DNA from: Blepharisma stoltei
Taxonomy: Eukaryota > Ciliophora > Heterotrichea > Heterotrichida > Blepharismidae
Assembly (NCBI GenBank): GCA_914767885.1
Contig: CAJZBQ010000013.1
Coordinates: 372,001-436,000 of the forward strand
Reading direction: 5' to 3'
Length of the DNA: 64,000 nucleotides
The notes below the pieces were generated by a model. It saw only the letters and a list, made by a program, of their open reading frames with translations. It did no database searches and was not told where the DNA came from. Within the stretch, counting starts at the first letter, position 1; the number at the start of each line of letters is the position of its first letter. The translations under genes and the position numbers were made by a program. This document shows positions 1-10,292 of this stretch, piece after piece.

Positions 1-2212
1 TGCTTACTTATATTTACTCCCCCCTCCGTGAGTGAACAAAAAAAATTTTGTTCACTCACAGAGATTAATTTTGTTTCTCAAAATTTAAAAAAAAATCCTA
101 ATTTGCAAAAATTGGGAAGCAAATGTTAATTTAATTTATAAAATTTATGTTTTAAAACGCAATTTGTTTAAAAATAAACAGAATTAGCTCGAGATTTCAT
201 TATACTAGTTATCACTTATATATCAAATTTTTGTTCACTCACGGAGTGTGGTTTTTGCGCAAAAAATAGGGGATTTTTCCAATGGTTTTCTTCACCACGG
301 AGGAGGGAGGAGTTAGGAAAAAATTTGATGGGAGACATAGGAGTCATCGTTTTAGCTAGGCTTCTTTGTAAAAATATGTCAATCGTGCATTTGGATATTA
401 GCAGTAATGATATTACTCCTGAAGGAGCAGCAACTGTAATTAATTTGATAGCAAACCATTGAAGCATTACCAGTTTAAATATTTCATCACACGAAGGATT
501 GCATAGAAACCGACTTGGGGCATATGGTGCTGCAGCAGTTAAAAGAGCATTAACTTGTAGCAGTGTTTTAGGATTTTTAAATATCGCTGGAACATCTATT
601 GGAACTGAAGGGTTTGAGTATATTATAGAAGGATTAAAAAACAATAGAAGCCTTGTTTCCCTAACTCCCCCTCCCCATCCTTGATCGAACGACTCGCCAT
701 CGTTCGATCAAGGATGGGGGTTAAAAACAATTTTCTTGGAAAAAAAAATTTATATAAAAAATGAAAAAGATAAATATAGATTATTTTTATTTACTTTTAA
801 ATAAGAGTGTTAAGAGTATTTAATAATTATTTTTACAGCAAAAAAATTGAATTAATTTCATAAAATACCAATTTTTAATATTTTGATTTATTAGTTACCC
901 TTTTAAACTCTATAAATTTTAATTTAAATTAAATTTTTTTTAAAAAATTTTAAAGAATCTCTATTTTATTAGATTATTGAGTTTTTAAGCCTAGGTTGAT
1001 GACTAAATCACTTCGGATGGTTGATTTCGCAGCTTTCTGTCGTCTCAAAGCTCTGAAAACAACTTCATTAGGCACATCTTCCAAAGCTTTTGATAACTAA
1101 TATTTTTTATATATATAAAAATTTGCATGATATGAAAATCGTTCGATCAAGGATGGGGGTTAATTTCCCCAATTTTTAGGAATTTTTACAGTCAATCGTT
1201 CGATCAAGGATGGGGGGGAGTAAGCATTTCAAATAATAGTCTTGGCCCAAATTTGATGGAAAAATTTTCACAATCTATAGTAAATTCTAATTTGCAAATT
1301 TTAGATCTTTCGAGCAACCAAATAGGAAATGAAGGTTCTGAAAAAATAGGAAACATGATCATGGGTGCTTATAATGGTGCCTGCCCAGTAAAAACTTTAA
1401 ATTTATCTAAAAATGATATATCAACTAGAGGAGCTTCATATATTTTTAGTTCTTTAAGAAGAAATAGCACATTGAAAACTTTGAATCTTGGAAATAACCC
1501 TATGGTTTATGGACCATCTCAACAATTTTTTGCATTTTTGACAGATAATGTATGTCTAAACTCATTAAATCTGTCAAACTGCGAGCTTAAATCAGAAGGA
1601 ATTCATATGTTTGCAGAAGGATTGGCTAAAAATCAAGCATTAAAAGCCTTAATACTCAGCGGAAATGAAATTAATGACCAAGGCACTGAATCAATTTCTT
1701 ATGGAATAGCTAGAAATACAAATTTAAAATTCTTAGATTTGAGTAGCAATAAATTAAAAAATAAATCAGGCATTGCCCTAGCTCAAGCCCTAAAATTGAA
1801 CCAAACCCTATCCGAACTAAATTTACGAGAAAATAATTTAAAAGATGAAGCAGGACAAATATTAAATGAAGTTTCTAGATATAACACAAAAATTTCGCAT
1901 CTTAACTTAGACCTCAACCCTATAAGCTTCAAATATTTAAATGATATCAAGCTTAACCTGAAGCGCAATCAAGAACTAGGAAGGAAAAAAATTGTCCCAA
2001 AGCTGAAAAAAGAAATAGAAACTATGCTAATGGCTGATGAAACATTGGAAAACGTCCAATGAAAAATCAGAGCAAAAAAAAAAGAATATGAAGAATGAGA
2101 AGAAAAATATGAACAGAAAAATGCCAGATTAGAAGAAATTAGGATAGAAGAAACTGTAAAATACGAAGAAGTGAAGGATGAGCTGCAAGCTTTAGCTTTT
2201 CCTTCTTTTTAG
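1..2212 (+). CDS. Leucine-rich repeat protein (5' partial, two IESs)
   Basis: Coding segments 1-16, 316-664 and 1224-2212 join in one frame into at least 450 residues, open at the window edge. Repeats of about 28 residues with LxxLxLxxN cores (LDISSND, LNIAGTSIG, LDLSSNQIG, LNLSKNDIS, LDLSSNKLK, LNLRENNLK) match the ribonuclease-inhibitor type of LRR, a protein-interaction fold. A charged helical tail of about 70 residues follows. Three TGA codons are read as Trp (near 460, 2060 and 2096), and the gene stops at TAG. Both breaks are MITE-type IESs whose removal at TTA and TAA leaves the LRR period intact. The binding partner cannot be inferred. The family call is firm; the role is unknown. Confidence 0.85.
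17..315 (+). mobile_element. MITE-A copy, IES in LRR gene
   Basis: The element begins CTCCCCCC and ends GGAG between two TTA copies (14-16 and 313-315). Stem words of the GTGAGTGAACAAAA type occur as an inverted pair at the left end and again near 233 and 290. This copy is diverged. Excision leaving one TTA restores the LRR frame. Confidence 0.8.
665..1223 (+). mobile_element. MITE-B copy, IES in LRR gene
   Basis: The element lies between TAA copies (662-664 and 1221-1223). Its stem word TCCTTGATCGAACGA is inverted at the left end, and its complement recurs three times (about 700, 1140 and 1197). Each complement runs into a G tract followed by GTTAA or, at the right end, GAG. The interior is AT-rich with no ORF. 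Removal gives CTA AGC ATT in frame. Confidence 0.85.
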
Positions 2213-2282
2213 AGCAAGTAGAAAAATCTCTCTTGCATTTATTTTTTAAGAAATATATATTAAAATTATATATAAAAAAAAA

Positions 2283-3453
2283 TTGTTTTTGGATTTAAAA
2301 AAAATTCCAATTGGAAAAAATCTAATTTATAATGCAAGCAGTCTAAATTTAATAGTATCAGCTATAGATCTCGTCATAGCAATTATTAATTTTATTCAAT
2401 TTCTAAAAACATTATTTGTTTTGCTCGCTCTAAATTGGGGAGTAAGAGATATTAATTATCAAATCAGTGAAAATTTAAATAAAATAGCAGGAGAAACTCA
2501 TACAGAGAAAATTAAAAGTGAAAAAGAAATTAGCAATTGAGGAGAAAAGATTTTTAAAGTGACCGATGAAATATTAATATTCATTCAGCTGCTGGTAAAT
2601 AAATGGATTAAAATCCTAATAAGATAATCATTAGAAATTAATATAAAAAAATTTGAAAAACAAAGTAAAAATAATTTAGGACAAAATTTAAAAGAAGAAG
2701 CTATGTTCAGGCATGGAAAAGTTTATGAGTCTTTAGGAAAGTTTAGAGAGCAGCTAGAGCAAGAAGAATATAAAAAAGCAAGCGCAGAAAAAAGTTTAAA
2801 GATTCTTGTAAACAGACTAGAAAGCAGTAGAAAAAACTCAAGTAGCGTAAGGAGTCCTCATAAATTGCATGAGCCGAAAACCTACTTACTCCCCCCCCCC
2901 TCCGTGAGCGAACAAAAAATTTTGTTCGCTCACGGAGGGGGGTTAATTTTTTTTTTTTTAAAAAAAATTTATATATAAATTTTATAAAAAATATTTTTTT
3001 CGAAATTTAAAAAAATCCTAATTTGCAAAAATTGGGAAGCAAATATTAATTTAATTTGCAAAATTTATGTTTTTAAAACGCAATTTGTTTAAAATTAAAC
3101 AGAATTTAGCTCTAGATTTCATTATACTAATTATCACTTATATATCAAAATTTTTTTTCCATTAAAATTTTTTCTATTAAAAAAATTTTTGTTCACTCAC
3201 GGAGGGTGGGTTTTTGGTCAAAAAATGGCGATTTTTTCTAATGGTTTTGTTCGCTCACGGAGGGGGGGGGGGGGAGTTAGCAAGCGAAAAGCTAGCATTC
3301 GAGAAAAAGGAAATGGCAAAAAGCCCTTTAAAAGAAGTAAACGAGGCAAAGCCTTCAAAATTAAAAAAACCAAGAAGTAAATCACAAAAAACTCCCCTGC
3401 CGCCATGATTGAGCGAACAACATTTTTTGCTCCCTTATGGAGGAGTTAAATAG
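2283..3453 (+). CDS. Coiled-coil protein, 5' end unresolved, one MITE inside
   Basis: The 3' part (2643-2888 plus 3280 onward) is a Lys/Glu-rich helical protein of about 120 residues. It joins in frame when the MITE at 2889-3279 is removed. Upstream the same frame stays open from 2283 with one TGA (Trp) and one TAA at 2625. Removing a 72 bp TA-bounded stretch (about 2572-2643) would delete that TAA in frame. The segment 2283-2450 is hydrophobic and AT-rich and may not be coding. No good ATG start was found. The 3' end runs through a MITE remnant to TAG at 3451. I do not recognise the protein. Confidence 0.45.
2889..3279 (+). mobile_element. MITE-A copy, IES in coiled-coil gene
   Basis: The 391 bp element lies between TTA copies (2886-2888 and 3277-3279). 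The left hairpin has arms TCCGTGAGCGAACAAAA. A second stem at about 3190 runs into GGAGGGTGGG, and a third at about 3248 ends in a long G tract plus GAG. It is nearly identical to the copy at 4318-4702, which suggests recent spread. Confidence 0.9.
3392..3445 (+). mobile_element. MITE-A remnant (solo ends)
   Basis: CTCCCCTGCCGCC, then a GAGCGAACAA-like stem, then TTATGGAGGAG. These look like the two termini of a MITE-A element with the interior lost. It lies at the 3' end of the preceding gene. The flanks (AAA and TTA) no longer match, so excision is uncertain. Confidence 0.45.
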
Positions 3454-3493
3454 TATATAGTACAAACAAATTAAATAGATTATCATATTTTTG

Positions 3494-5090
3494 TTATTTA
3501 TAATACGCATTTTCTTTCACTCTTTTCAAGTAATTTCCACAATTTTCCAATTTTTTCGAAATTCCTTCCAATCATTCTGCAAGCGTCGGATTTTTTTCCG
3601 ACAGTTCTCTCACTAAAATATACATTTTATCAGATTTTGGTATAGCTGTATATCCCTCCGACTCAAACGAAATATTTATTTTTTCTTCAATAAATCTCAG
3701 TAGAAGCTCAAATTCTTTCACTCTATTTTGGAAGCTTCTTTTATTATTTTCAATTTTTTTCTTTAATTTATTTATTTCGCCTTCCATTTTTCTAATCATT
3801 TCAAATTCTTGTCCTTGTGCTGTCGATTTTATTTTTATTTCAAGCTGAGAAATTATTTCATTTTTTTGTGATAATAGTTTTTCTAGATGATCTGTATATG
3901 CTTCTTTACTTGTAATTGAGCTACGCATAATGGATTCCTCGTGGCCGCTTCTTTCAGTTTCGCTGCGAGATCTTTGATGAAGATTTCTCTGTGTTCTGTC
4001 TTGCTCATTTGTGATTCTTTCCAAAGTTTGTCTTAACTCTATGTTTTCTTTTCGTATATATGTAAGTTCATCTTGCATTTCTTCAATTTTATGGCGATTT
4101 GAGTAAGGGATTTCTTTTTCTGGGGCGTCTCTTCTTGATCTGGATAATTCCATTGAAGATTTGAAAAACTCAAGTTGGCTGACTTCATTTTTTAAGCTTT
4201 TAAGAGTCAAATCTTGGGAATCAATTATTTCTTGAAGATTAATAATTTGGCTTTTATAATCCTTGCTTGCCCTTAAGTCTCCATAAGTAAGATCTAGATC
4301 TTCTCTACATCTTCTTACTCCCCCCCCCCTCCGTGAGCGAACAAAAAAATTTTGTTCGCTCACGGAGGGGGGTTAATTTTTTTTTTTAAAAAAAAATTAT
4401 ATATAATTTTTATAAAAAATATTTTTTTCGAAATTTAAAAAAATCCTAATTTGCAAAAATTGGGAAGCAAATATTAATTTAATTTGCAAAATTTATGTTT
4501 TAAAACGCAATTTGTTTAAATTAAACAGAATTAGCTCTAGATTTCATTATACTAATTATCACTTATATATCAAAATTTTTTTCCATTAAAATTTTTTCTA
4601 TTAAAAAAATTTTTGTTCACTCACGGAGGGTGGGTTTTTGGTCAAAAAATGGCGATTTTTCTAATGGTTTTGTTCGCTCACGGAGGGGGGGGGGGGGAGT
4701 TAGTTCTTCATCTTTAACTTTGAGGTCAACCAAAGCTTTTTCTAATGCGCATTGAGCTCCTTCTGATTCTTTTCGAGTTCTTATGAACTGATCTTCTAGA
4801 ATGTTTTTTTCTTTCATGACTTCTTGTGCATAAGAGCCTGCTTCATCAAGTTTTAACTTAAGTATGCTTATTTCTTCAGTCACTTGCGTCTTGATTCTTA
4901 TCTTTTCATCTTTTTCTTTTGCAGCGATATCTTTTAAATAGCCGCATTCTTTTTCAGACTTTTCGTATTCATTTCTTAAAATCGTATTGTCAGTCTTTAT
5001 TTTATTAATTTCAGCTCTGATTTCTTCATTATAATTTTGCATATTTTTGATGGTTTGTAAAATTATTCTGCACTTAATTGAAATCTTCAT
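3494..5090 (-). CDS. Long coiled-coil protein with one MITE IES
   Basis: Removing the 385 bp MITE-A at 4318-4702 gives 403 residues, mostly predicted coiled coil: Glu/Lys/Leu heptads from about residue 20 to 370, with a short Arg/Ser-rich break near the middle. The final residues are reached through a TGA read as Trp, ending at TAA 3494-3496. The ATG at 5090 is the first in frame; an ATG 16 codons later (MQNYNEE) could also serve. It starts only 30 bp after the next gene upstream ends on the same strand. It looks like a cytoskeletal or basal-body type protein, but no family is recognised. Confidence 0.75.
4318..4702 (-). mobile_element. MITE-A copy, IES in coiled-coil gene
   Basis: Same structure as 2889-3279: a left hairpin with TCCGTGAGCGAACAAAA arms, an AT-rich middle, an internal GGAGGGTGGG stem and a terminal G tract plus GAG. 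It is flanked by TTA (4315-4317 and 4700-4702). The host gene is on the minus strand; removal gives GAA CTA AGA in frame. Confidence 0.9.
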
Positions 5091-5119
5091 TTATAATTTA
5101 ATTATTATTTTAATATAAA

Positions 5120-7856
5120 TTAGGACCTTATTTCTCAGTTATTTAGCTTATTAAATCATATTTTTGTAGGGTCACTGATTTCTTCTAGGTCTGATATTTC
5201 TCTTTGCGTCATTTCTCCGCTTACATTTAATGATTTTGTAGCAAAAATAGAATCACTTGGGTCAAAGTCTTCTGCATTAGAAAATGATGCATTTCTTTGG
5301 TGAACTCTAACAGGAGTTTCTAAGTTCAGCTGCTTTCTTATGTGCCAAAGATCATTTTTTAATCTGACATAATCCCTTTTTATTGTATCAAGCTCTTTAT
5401 AAGTCATAAGATGCTGATTTTTTTCATTTTCGAGAGAAATTTCATTTTCTTCAGCTTGAATTCTGGCAAGATTTACTCTTTCTGTCAGTTCCGCGATCTT
5501 TTGATGAGCAGAACTAAGAGTTGACGATATAACCTGTTGACTTCTTGGTAGAGCTTCATTTAAAGTATAACTTCTAGCCTCACTCAGTTCAGAAATTAAA
5601 TAATCAATAAATCCTTGCATTTCTTTTTTCAACAACTCATATTGTTCTTTTTGTTCTTCCATCTGTTGAGACTTAATGATAATAGTTTTCTTTAAATCTC
5701 CAATCATTTTTTTGAAACATACATTAGCGTTGCCCATTTCTACGAGTTTTTGTTCCATTTCTTCATTTCTCATAATCCATCTTTCTAGCTCTGACCTACA
5801 TGTGCCTGTGTTTACACCTAAAAGAGCAATTCCTCGCTCTATAATATTGGCTTCGTCAGCTATAATTTTATTTAATTGCTTTTGGAGTCTGGCTTCTCTT
5901 AGTTGGGCTTCTTCAATCTGCTGCGATAATAGATTTGCATTGGAAGATGAAAGTGTAGTTTCAGGGTTTTGGCAATTTTCAGAACCCTTAAGAGAGTCTT
6001 TTACTGGAGATTTGCATCGGGTTGTTTTTTTAACTGAATTTTTAATCTGCATTTCTCTGAGTGGTGGCCTGTTATTGGTGACCTTATTAGCAATTTCAGA
6101 AGTCTGCAAATTATGTAAATGTCTGATGACATTTTCTGCCTGCCTTCTCCAATGTTCTACTTCTTGATCTCTTGCAGTCTCCTTTGCTTTATTTTCCTCT
6201 ACGACTAATTTTATTTCATTTTCTTTTCTGGCTAGAGCTTCTTCAAGTTCTTGTGCTTTATTGCAAGACTGATAAAACATTCCCATTCTTTCTTGGCTCA
6301 TTTTTTCTATCTCAATAAATTTTTCTTCTAATTCTTCTAGCGCACCTTCCAAGTTAGTTTTCTCTGTAATAAGCTGCTGAATAGACTGATTTAGGTCATT
6401 AATCTGTAAATTTTTGCTATCATTTAAATCACTCACTCCCCCCCCCCCTCGAAGTTTCGACCAAGATTTTTTTGGTCGAACTTCGAGGGGGGTTAAGAAA
6501 AATTGTTTTTTAAAAAAAATTATATAGAATTTTTTTTATATAATTTAGTAGTTAAAAAAAAATATTTATCATATTCTTCTGTATGGTTGAGAGGGTGTAA
6601 GGGTTAGAAAAAATAGTGAAGATGGTTTTGTAACACTTTTTTAGAACTTGAATACAAAAATCGCAAGCTCACCCCCACATAGTTTAAAATTTTTGAAAAA
6701 TTGCTTATTTTCCTAGTAAATTTATAGGGTCTTGGTCGAACTTTGAGGGGGGTTAATTTCCAAAAAAATAGGAATTTTCCCTATATCTTGGTCGAACTTC
6801 GAGGGGGGGAGTCAGCTTAAGTTTTAAGCTATTTACTTCTTCTCTGAGCCTTTCTTCAGTTTTTTTTGATATTTCAAAATCATTAATTTTTTTTCTGCAG
6901 TCAATGTAATCTTTTTCTCCATATCTGCTTTCTTTTTTGAGATTTGTGGTTTCTTGCTCAACTTTTCCGAGTTCTTTGGCGAGCCTTTCACATTCGTCAT
7001 TTAATTTTTTTATAATTGTTTCAGCCTTATCGAGGGCATATAAGCGGGCGCTGAGTTCTTCTTCAAGTTTGAATGATTTTGATTCTTCTGCGTCTAGTCT
7101 TTTCAGCAGATCTTCATTTGTTTTTTCTAGCTCCTCTTGAAGCTCTTTAAATTCTGCAATTTCTGAAATGATTGCTTCTCTTTCGTCTCCTAAAATCTTT
7201 ATTTTTCTAGACTGCTTTTGTATCTTATCATTTAAAATTTCGCAGTTTTCGCAACCTTCATCTATTACTTTTGTCGTTATTTTTTCCTGTAAATTTTTTC
7301 TTTCCCCTCTTAACCCTTCAAGCTCTTCTTGAAGTTTCTTGAAATCCTGATCCATCATTTTCAATCTCCTTGTCAGTCTATTAACTTTTTCACATTCTTC
7401 TTCATATTTAGAATTTTCTTTACTTTTCCCCATGCCATATTCAAATTTTTGGTTTTTCTCAATAAATCCTCTATATTGTGCTATCATAAAATTTTCCCTA
7501 TCAAAGACTGAATCTAGAGCATTTTTCATTGAAAAAATCAAATTAAAACAAATTCTTCAGGACTCATCCATCTCTTCTATATCAAGATCTTCTATATTTT
7601 CTAAACCTCCACGAGGGGATAGAAATCGAGGAGTTGATTGGCCTTCATCTCCTGTCAGGATTAAAGCTTCTTTTACAAGAGTTTCTTGGGTTTCTGCATG
7701 CTCAGTTAATTGTTCTTCAATTTTTGAAATCTCTTGGATAAAGAGGTTGACGTTGTGGTTGTTTTCAGTTCGGAAATAGGCTTGCTTCATTCATTCTTTG
7801 ACGATTTGCGTCTCTAGATCCTGAATTTTTAGTTGAAGTTCATGCCTTGATACCAT
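5120..7856 (-). CDS. Giant coiled-coil protein (785 aa) with one MITE IES
   Basis: The start ATG at 7856 reads MVSRHELQLKIQDLE. TGA codons near 7790 and 7555 are Trp and join three apparent ORFs. Removing the MITE-C at 6436-6814 restores the frame through CTG AGT GAT. TGA at 5156 and 5135 are also Trp, and the stop is TAA at 5120-5122. Nearly the whole length is heptad-rich, with a Ser/Pro/Lys-rich linker around residue 500 and a low-complexity acidic tail. Length 2358 nt is exactly 786 codons. It is likely structural (cytoskeleton, basal body or cortex), but this is inferred from composition only. No known domain was seen. Confidence 0.8.
6436..6814 (-). mobile_element. MITE-C copy, IES with TCA flanks
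   Basis: The 379 bp element starts CTCCCCCCCCCC, with the stem word CTCGAAGTTTCGACCAAGA inverted against GGTCGAACTTCGAG. The complement is repeated near 6733 and 6792, followed by GGGGGGTTAA and GGGGGGGAG. The flanking duplication is TCA (6433-6435 and 6812-6814), not TA. Excision leaving one TCA restores the gene. Confidence 0.85.
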
Positions 7857-8024
7857 TTTATTTAATTTGAATTAAATTGAATTACCACTCAAGCCAATTT
7901 CCATTTAAGTTTTCTCGCATTTTTAAGTTTTAAGAAAAATTCTGTAAGGTTAAATCCTAATATATATGCTGATATTTTATTTAAAAAATCTAAATAAATT
8001 ATTTTTAAGGGCTTTGCAATTTAC

Positions 8025-8672
8025 TTATAAGTCCTCTTTCTTTGCTTCCTCAATTTTCTGAGAATTTTGATTATCCTCTACTTTCTCAGGCTCTGAATTT
8101 TTTTCACTTTGTGCTTCATTTTTTTCAGATTTTTCAGCAGTCGTTTCTGATCCACTTTGAGGCTCAGTCTTTGGCTTTTTAGGTGGTTTAGTAGAAGCTG
8201 GTGGTGGAGGTGGACTTTTTGGTTTTTCAGGCTCTTTATGTGTTGGAGCAGCTGCTGAGTTTATCCCATCTCCAGGAACATGCTCCCAGAAAATATCTTC
8301 ACATGCCTTTGTATATTCATGACAAAAGTAACGTTCTAAATCTGCATCATTCATGGTTCTGTGAGTAAGGATCCTTTCTAATTCTTCTGCATGGTAGCCA
8401 ACAAAAGCACCGCATCCTTTTTTGAATTCAGGTGGAGGAAAATCATAAGCTGTATATGTCCACATATTGCAAATATCCTCCATAGCTGCAATTACATCTG
8501 CTTCATTAGATCTATGCCTTAATTTCTTCAAAAGCTCTCTTGTAATTCCTTGGCAAACATTGCAATAAAGTTCCCCTGATAAATATCGAGGCTTTGATTT
8601 GGCTTTGGAATCTGGATACTTTTCTTTTTTGGCAAGCACTGCAACTAAGAGTATAAGAAGCAGAAATTTCAT
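8025..8672 (-). CDS. Secreted saposin-B/canopy-like protein
   Basis: 215 residues. An N-terminal signal peptide (residues 1-14, FLLLILLVAVLA) is followed by a Cys-rich helical domain, residues about 33-125, opening YCNVCQGITRELL. Further Cys occur in EDICN, KKGCGAF, YFCHEY and KACED. Six or more Cys in helices after a signal peptide is the pattern of saposin-B-like and canopy-type ER/lumenal proteins. The C-terminal third is a Pro/Glu/Lys low-complexity tail, and there is no KDEL-type ending. It contains no in-frame TGA and no insertion. The fold is a reasonable guess; the function is unknown. Confidence 0.7.
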   Translation of the reverse strand: MKFLLLILLVAVLAKKEKYPDSKAKSKPRYLSGELYCNVCQGITRELLKKLRHRSNEADVIAAMEDICNMWTYTAYDFPPPEFKKGCGAFVGYHAEELERILTHRTMNDADLERYFCHEYTKACEDIFWEHVPGDGINSAAAPTHKEPEKPKSPPPPPASTKPPKKPKTEPQSGSETTAEKSEKNEAQSEKNSEPEKVEDNQNSQKIEEAKKEDL

Positions 8673-8837
8673 ATTTTACACGTGGAAGTTAAATAATAAA
8701 TCATAAAATTAAGTACTGATAAATCTTAATAGAAAACTGCAAAAAAATTATTTTTTCAGCGAATTTTAAATAAAATAACAAATTTTATTAGTTAATTTAG
8801 TGTCTTAGTTGCAAGTATTTGGAAAATTGTTGCAGAA

Positions 8838-9170
8838 TTAATTATACAGCATTTTTTGAGGCTCAGTCATGGTTATTGAAGAGCTTTTAAATAAGCTTCC
8901 TTTTATTGAAATAGGAGGCGAGCTAAGGAAGGCTGACTCTATTCCACTTTGAAAGCCACTCATTGATAGGAAAGTTGATGAAAAAAACCGAAAATTTTCA
9001 TCTGATTTAGTAGGATTTGTATCAGGCAGTGAGTCGTTATTTGATAAAATACTTAGTTCAACAAAACTTTCTTCATTCTTCATTTTCAGAGAATTCTTGC
9101 AAACATCTGTCCGGATTTCCATAAATGAAAGTTCTCCAGCCCGGTAGTGAGATGCTTGACAACAGCCCAT
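8838..9170 (-). CDS. Small MGCC-start protein, likely lipidated
   Basis: 110 residues starting MGCCQAS. Gly2 is a candidate N-myristoylation site and Cys3/Cys4 are candidate palmitoylation sites, which would place the protein on the inner face of a membrane. The rest is Ser-rich and polar without a recognised domain. It ends at TAA. The MORN/IQ gene at 18859-20252 also starts with an MGxxxC motif. No insertion or intron is seen. Confidence 0.6.
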   Translation of the reverse strand: MGCCQASHYRAGELSFMEIRTDVCKNSLKMKNEESFVELSILSNNDSLPDTNPTKSDENFRFFSSTFLSMSGFQSGIESAFLSSPPISIKGSLFKSSSITMTEPQKMLYN

Positions 9171-10292
9171 TATTTTGGTTATAAATTAATTACAGTCACA
9201 TAAAATTGGTGAATTATGGTGAACTCATCAGATAAAATGGATTAGAAACCTACTAGCTCCCCCCTTTGAAATTTTGAAAAATAAATCTACTCAGGCTATT
9301 TAATTTCAAAAAAAATTCTATTAAATTTTTCATAATAAAAAATGTTTATAATATTTTAAAACTAATTTTATAAATATCGATCTAAAGTATATAAAGTGCT
9401 AGCTTTGCTTAAATAGTATTCTCATTACTCTTTTAAGTTAAAATAGAATATTTATCGGTAAATCTTTGATTATGGCCATATTATATTGGATATCAAGCCA
9501 TTTAAATAAAAAATTATTCTACCTATAAATATTGAACTTACTGAAAAATGAAATTTTTATTGGTATTTGCTCCAATATGAAGGGAGAGAGTAAATAATTT
9601 TTTCATATACAGGCTTCAATTCCTAACTCCCATTTTAGAAATACAATGGTGGCGCTAATGGAAGATGGACTCCGAGGTACACTCTCTATGAGCAGGTAGG
9701 ATCCCATCCTCATGAAGCTGAAAATAGTGTCTCTGTCACTTTTTGAAGTAAGCCTCGGTATAGGAATGCCCGCTGAGGAGGGAAGTTTAGTTTCTCCTCT
9801 GAAAGCTTTCCTGCCCTTATCAGATGGTCTTGGGAGTTTTACCTTACTTAAATAGCGGCTAAAACCTAGAGAGCAAATCCTTAGGTTAGGTGAGCTTACA
9901 CCAGATAGGCAGGCTAGTGGTCTATCCGCATATCGCCTTATAAAACATAGCTTAGCTTAACTCCCATAAATTACTAATATTTTTTTTAGATATTAACTGG
10001 GTACAACTTATGAATGTTTTATAGGATTTTAAAAAAAATATTAACAAATCAAATAAATACATCAAATATTAATATTTTAAAAAGCTAAAATTTAACAATC
10101 CTAAAATAAATTTAATAGTTTTCAAAAGAAAAAAAAAATTGTTAACTATTAAAAATCATCTATAACAGTATTTAAGGTAATTATTATAGATGAGTAAATA
10201 AGAATGTTTATTAATATTTATATATTTTTTAAAAATTCCAGCTCATTACTCAGCTCTCATTATGACGAATTAGCTAAATTAAAATTAAAAAC
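9171..10292. other. Intergenic region with one GC-rich insertion
   Basis: Mostly AT-rich sequence without a credible ORF. It contains the GC-rich insertion at 9634-9957 and, at 9256, a CTCCCCCC tract resembling the left end of a MITE. No matching right end was found, so no element is called there. Confidence 0.6.
9634..9957 (+). mobile_element. GC-rich SINE-like insertion, TSD TAACTCCCAT
   Basis: An exact 10 bp direct repeat, TAACTCCCAT (9624-9633 and 9958-9967), flanks a 324 bp GC-rich block in AT-rich DNA. The 5' end reads ACAATGGTGGCGC, like the starts of other GC-rich inserts in this window. The 3' end is an AGCTTAGCTTA repeat tail just before the second copy. Confidence 0.7.

Noticed and set aside
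3189-3408. Arg/Lys-rich ORFs overlapping the MITE end
   Set aside because: They read through MITE sequence; the real frame is the joined coiled-coil gene.
9256-9594. Possible MITE from CTCCCCCC (9256) to GGGAGAG (9594)
   Set aside because: The inner stems do not pair well and the flanks (TAG and TAA) do not match.
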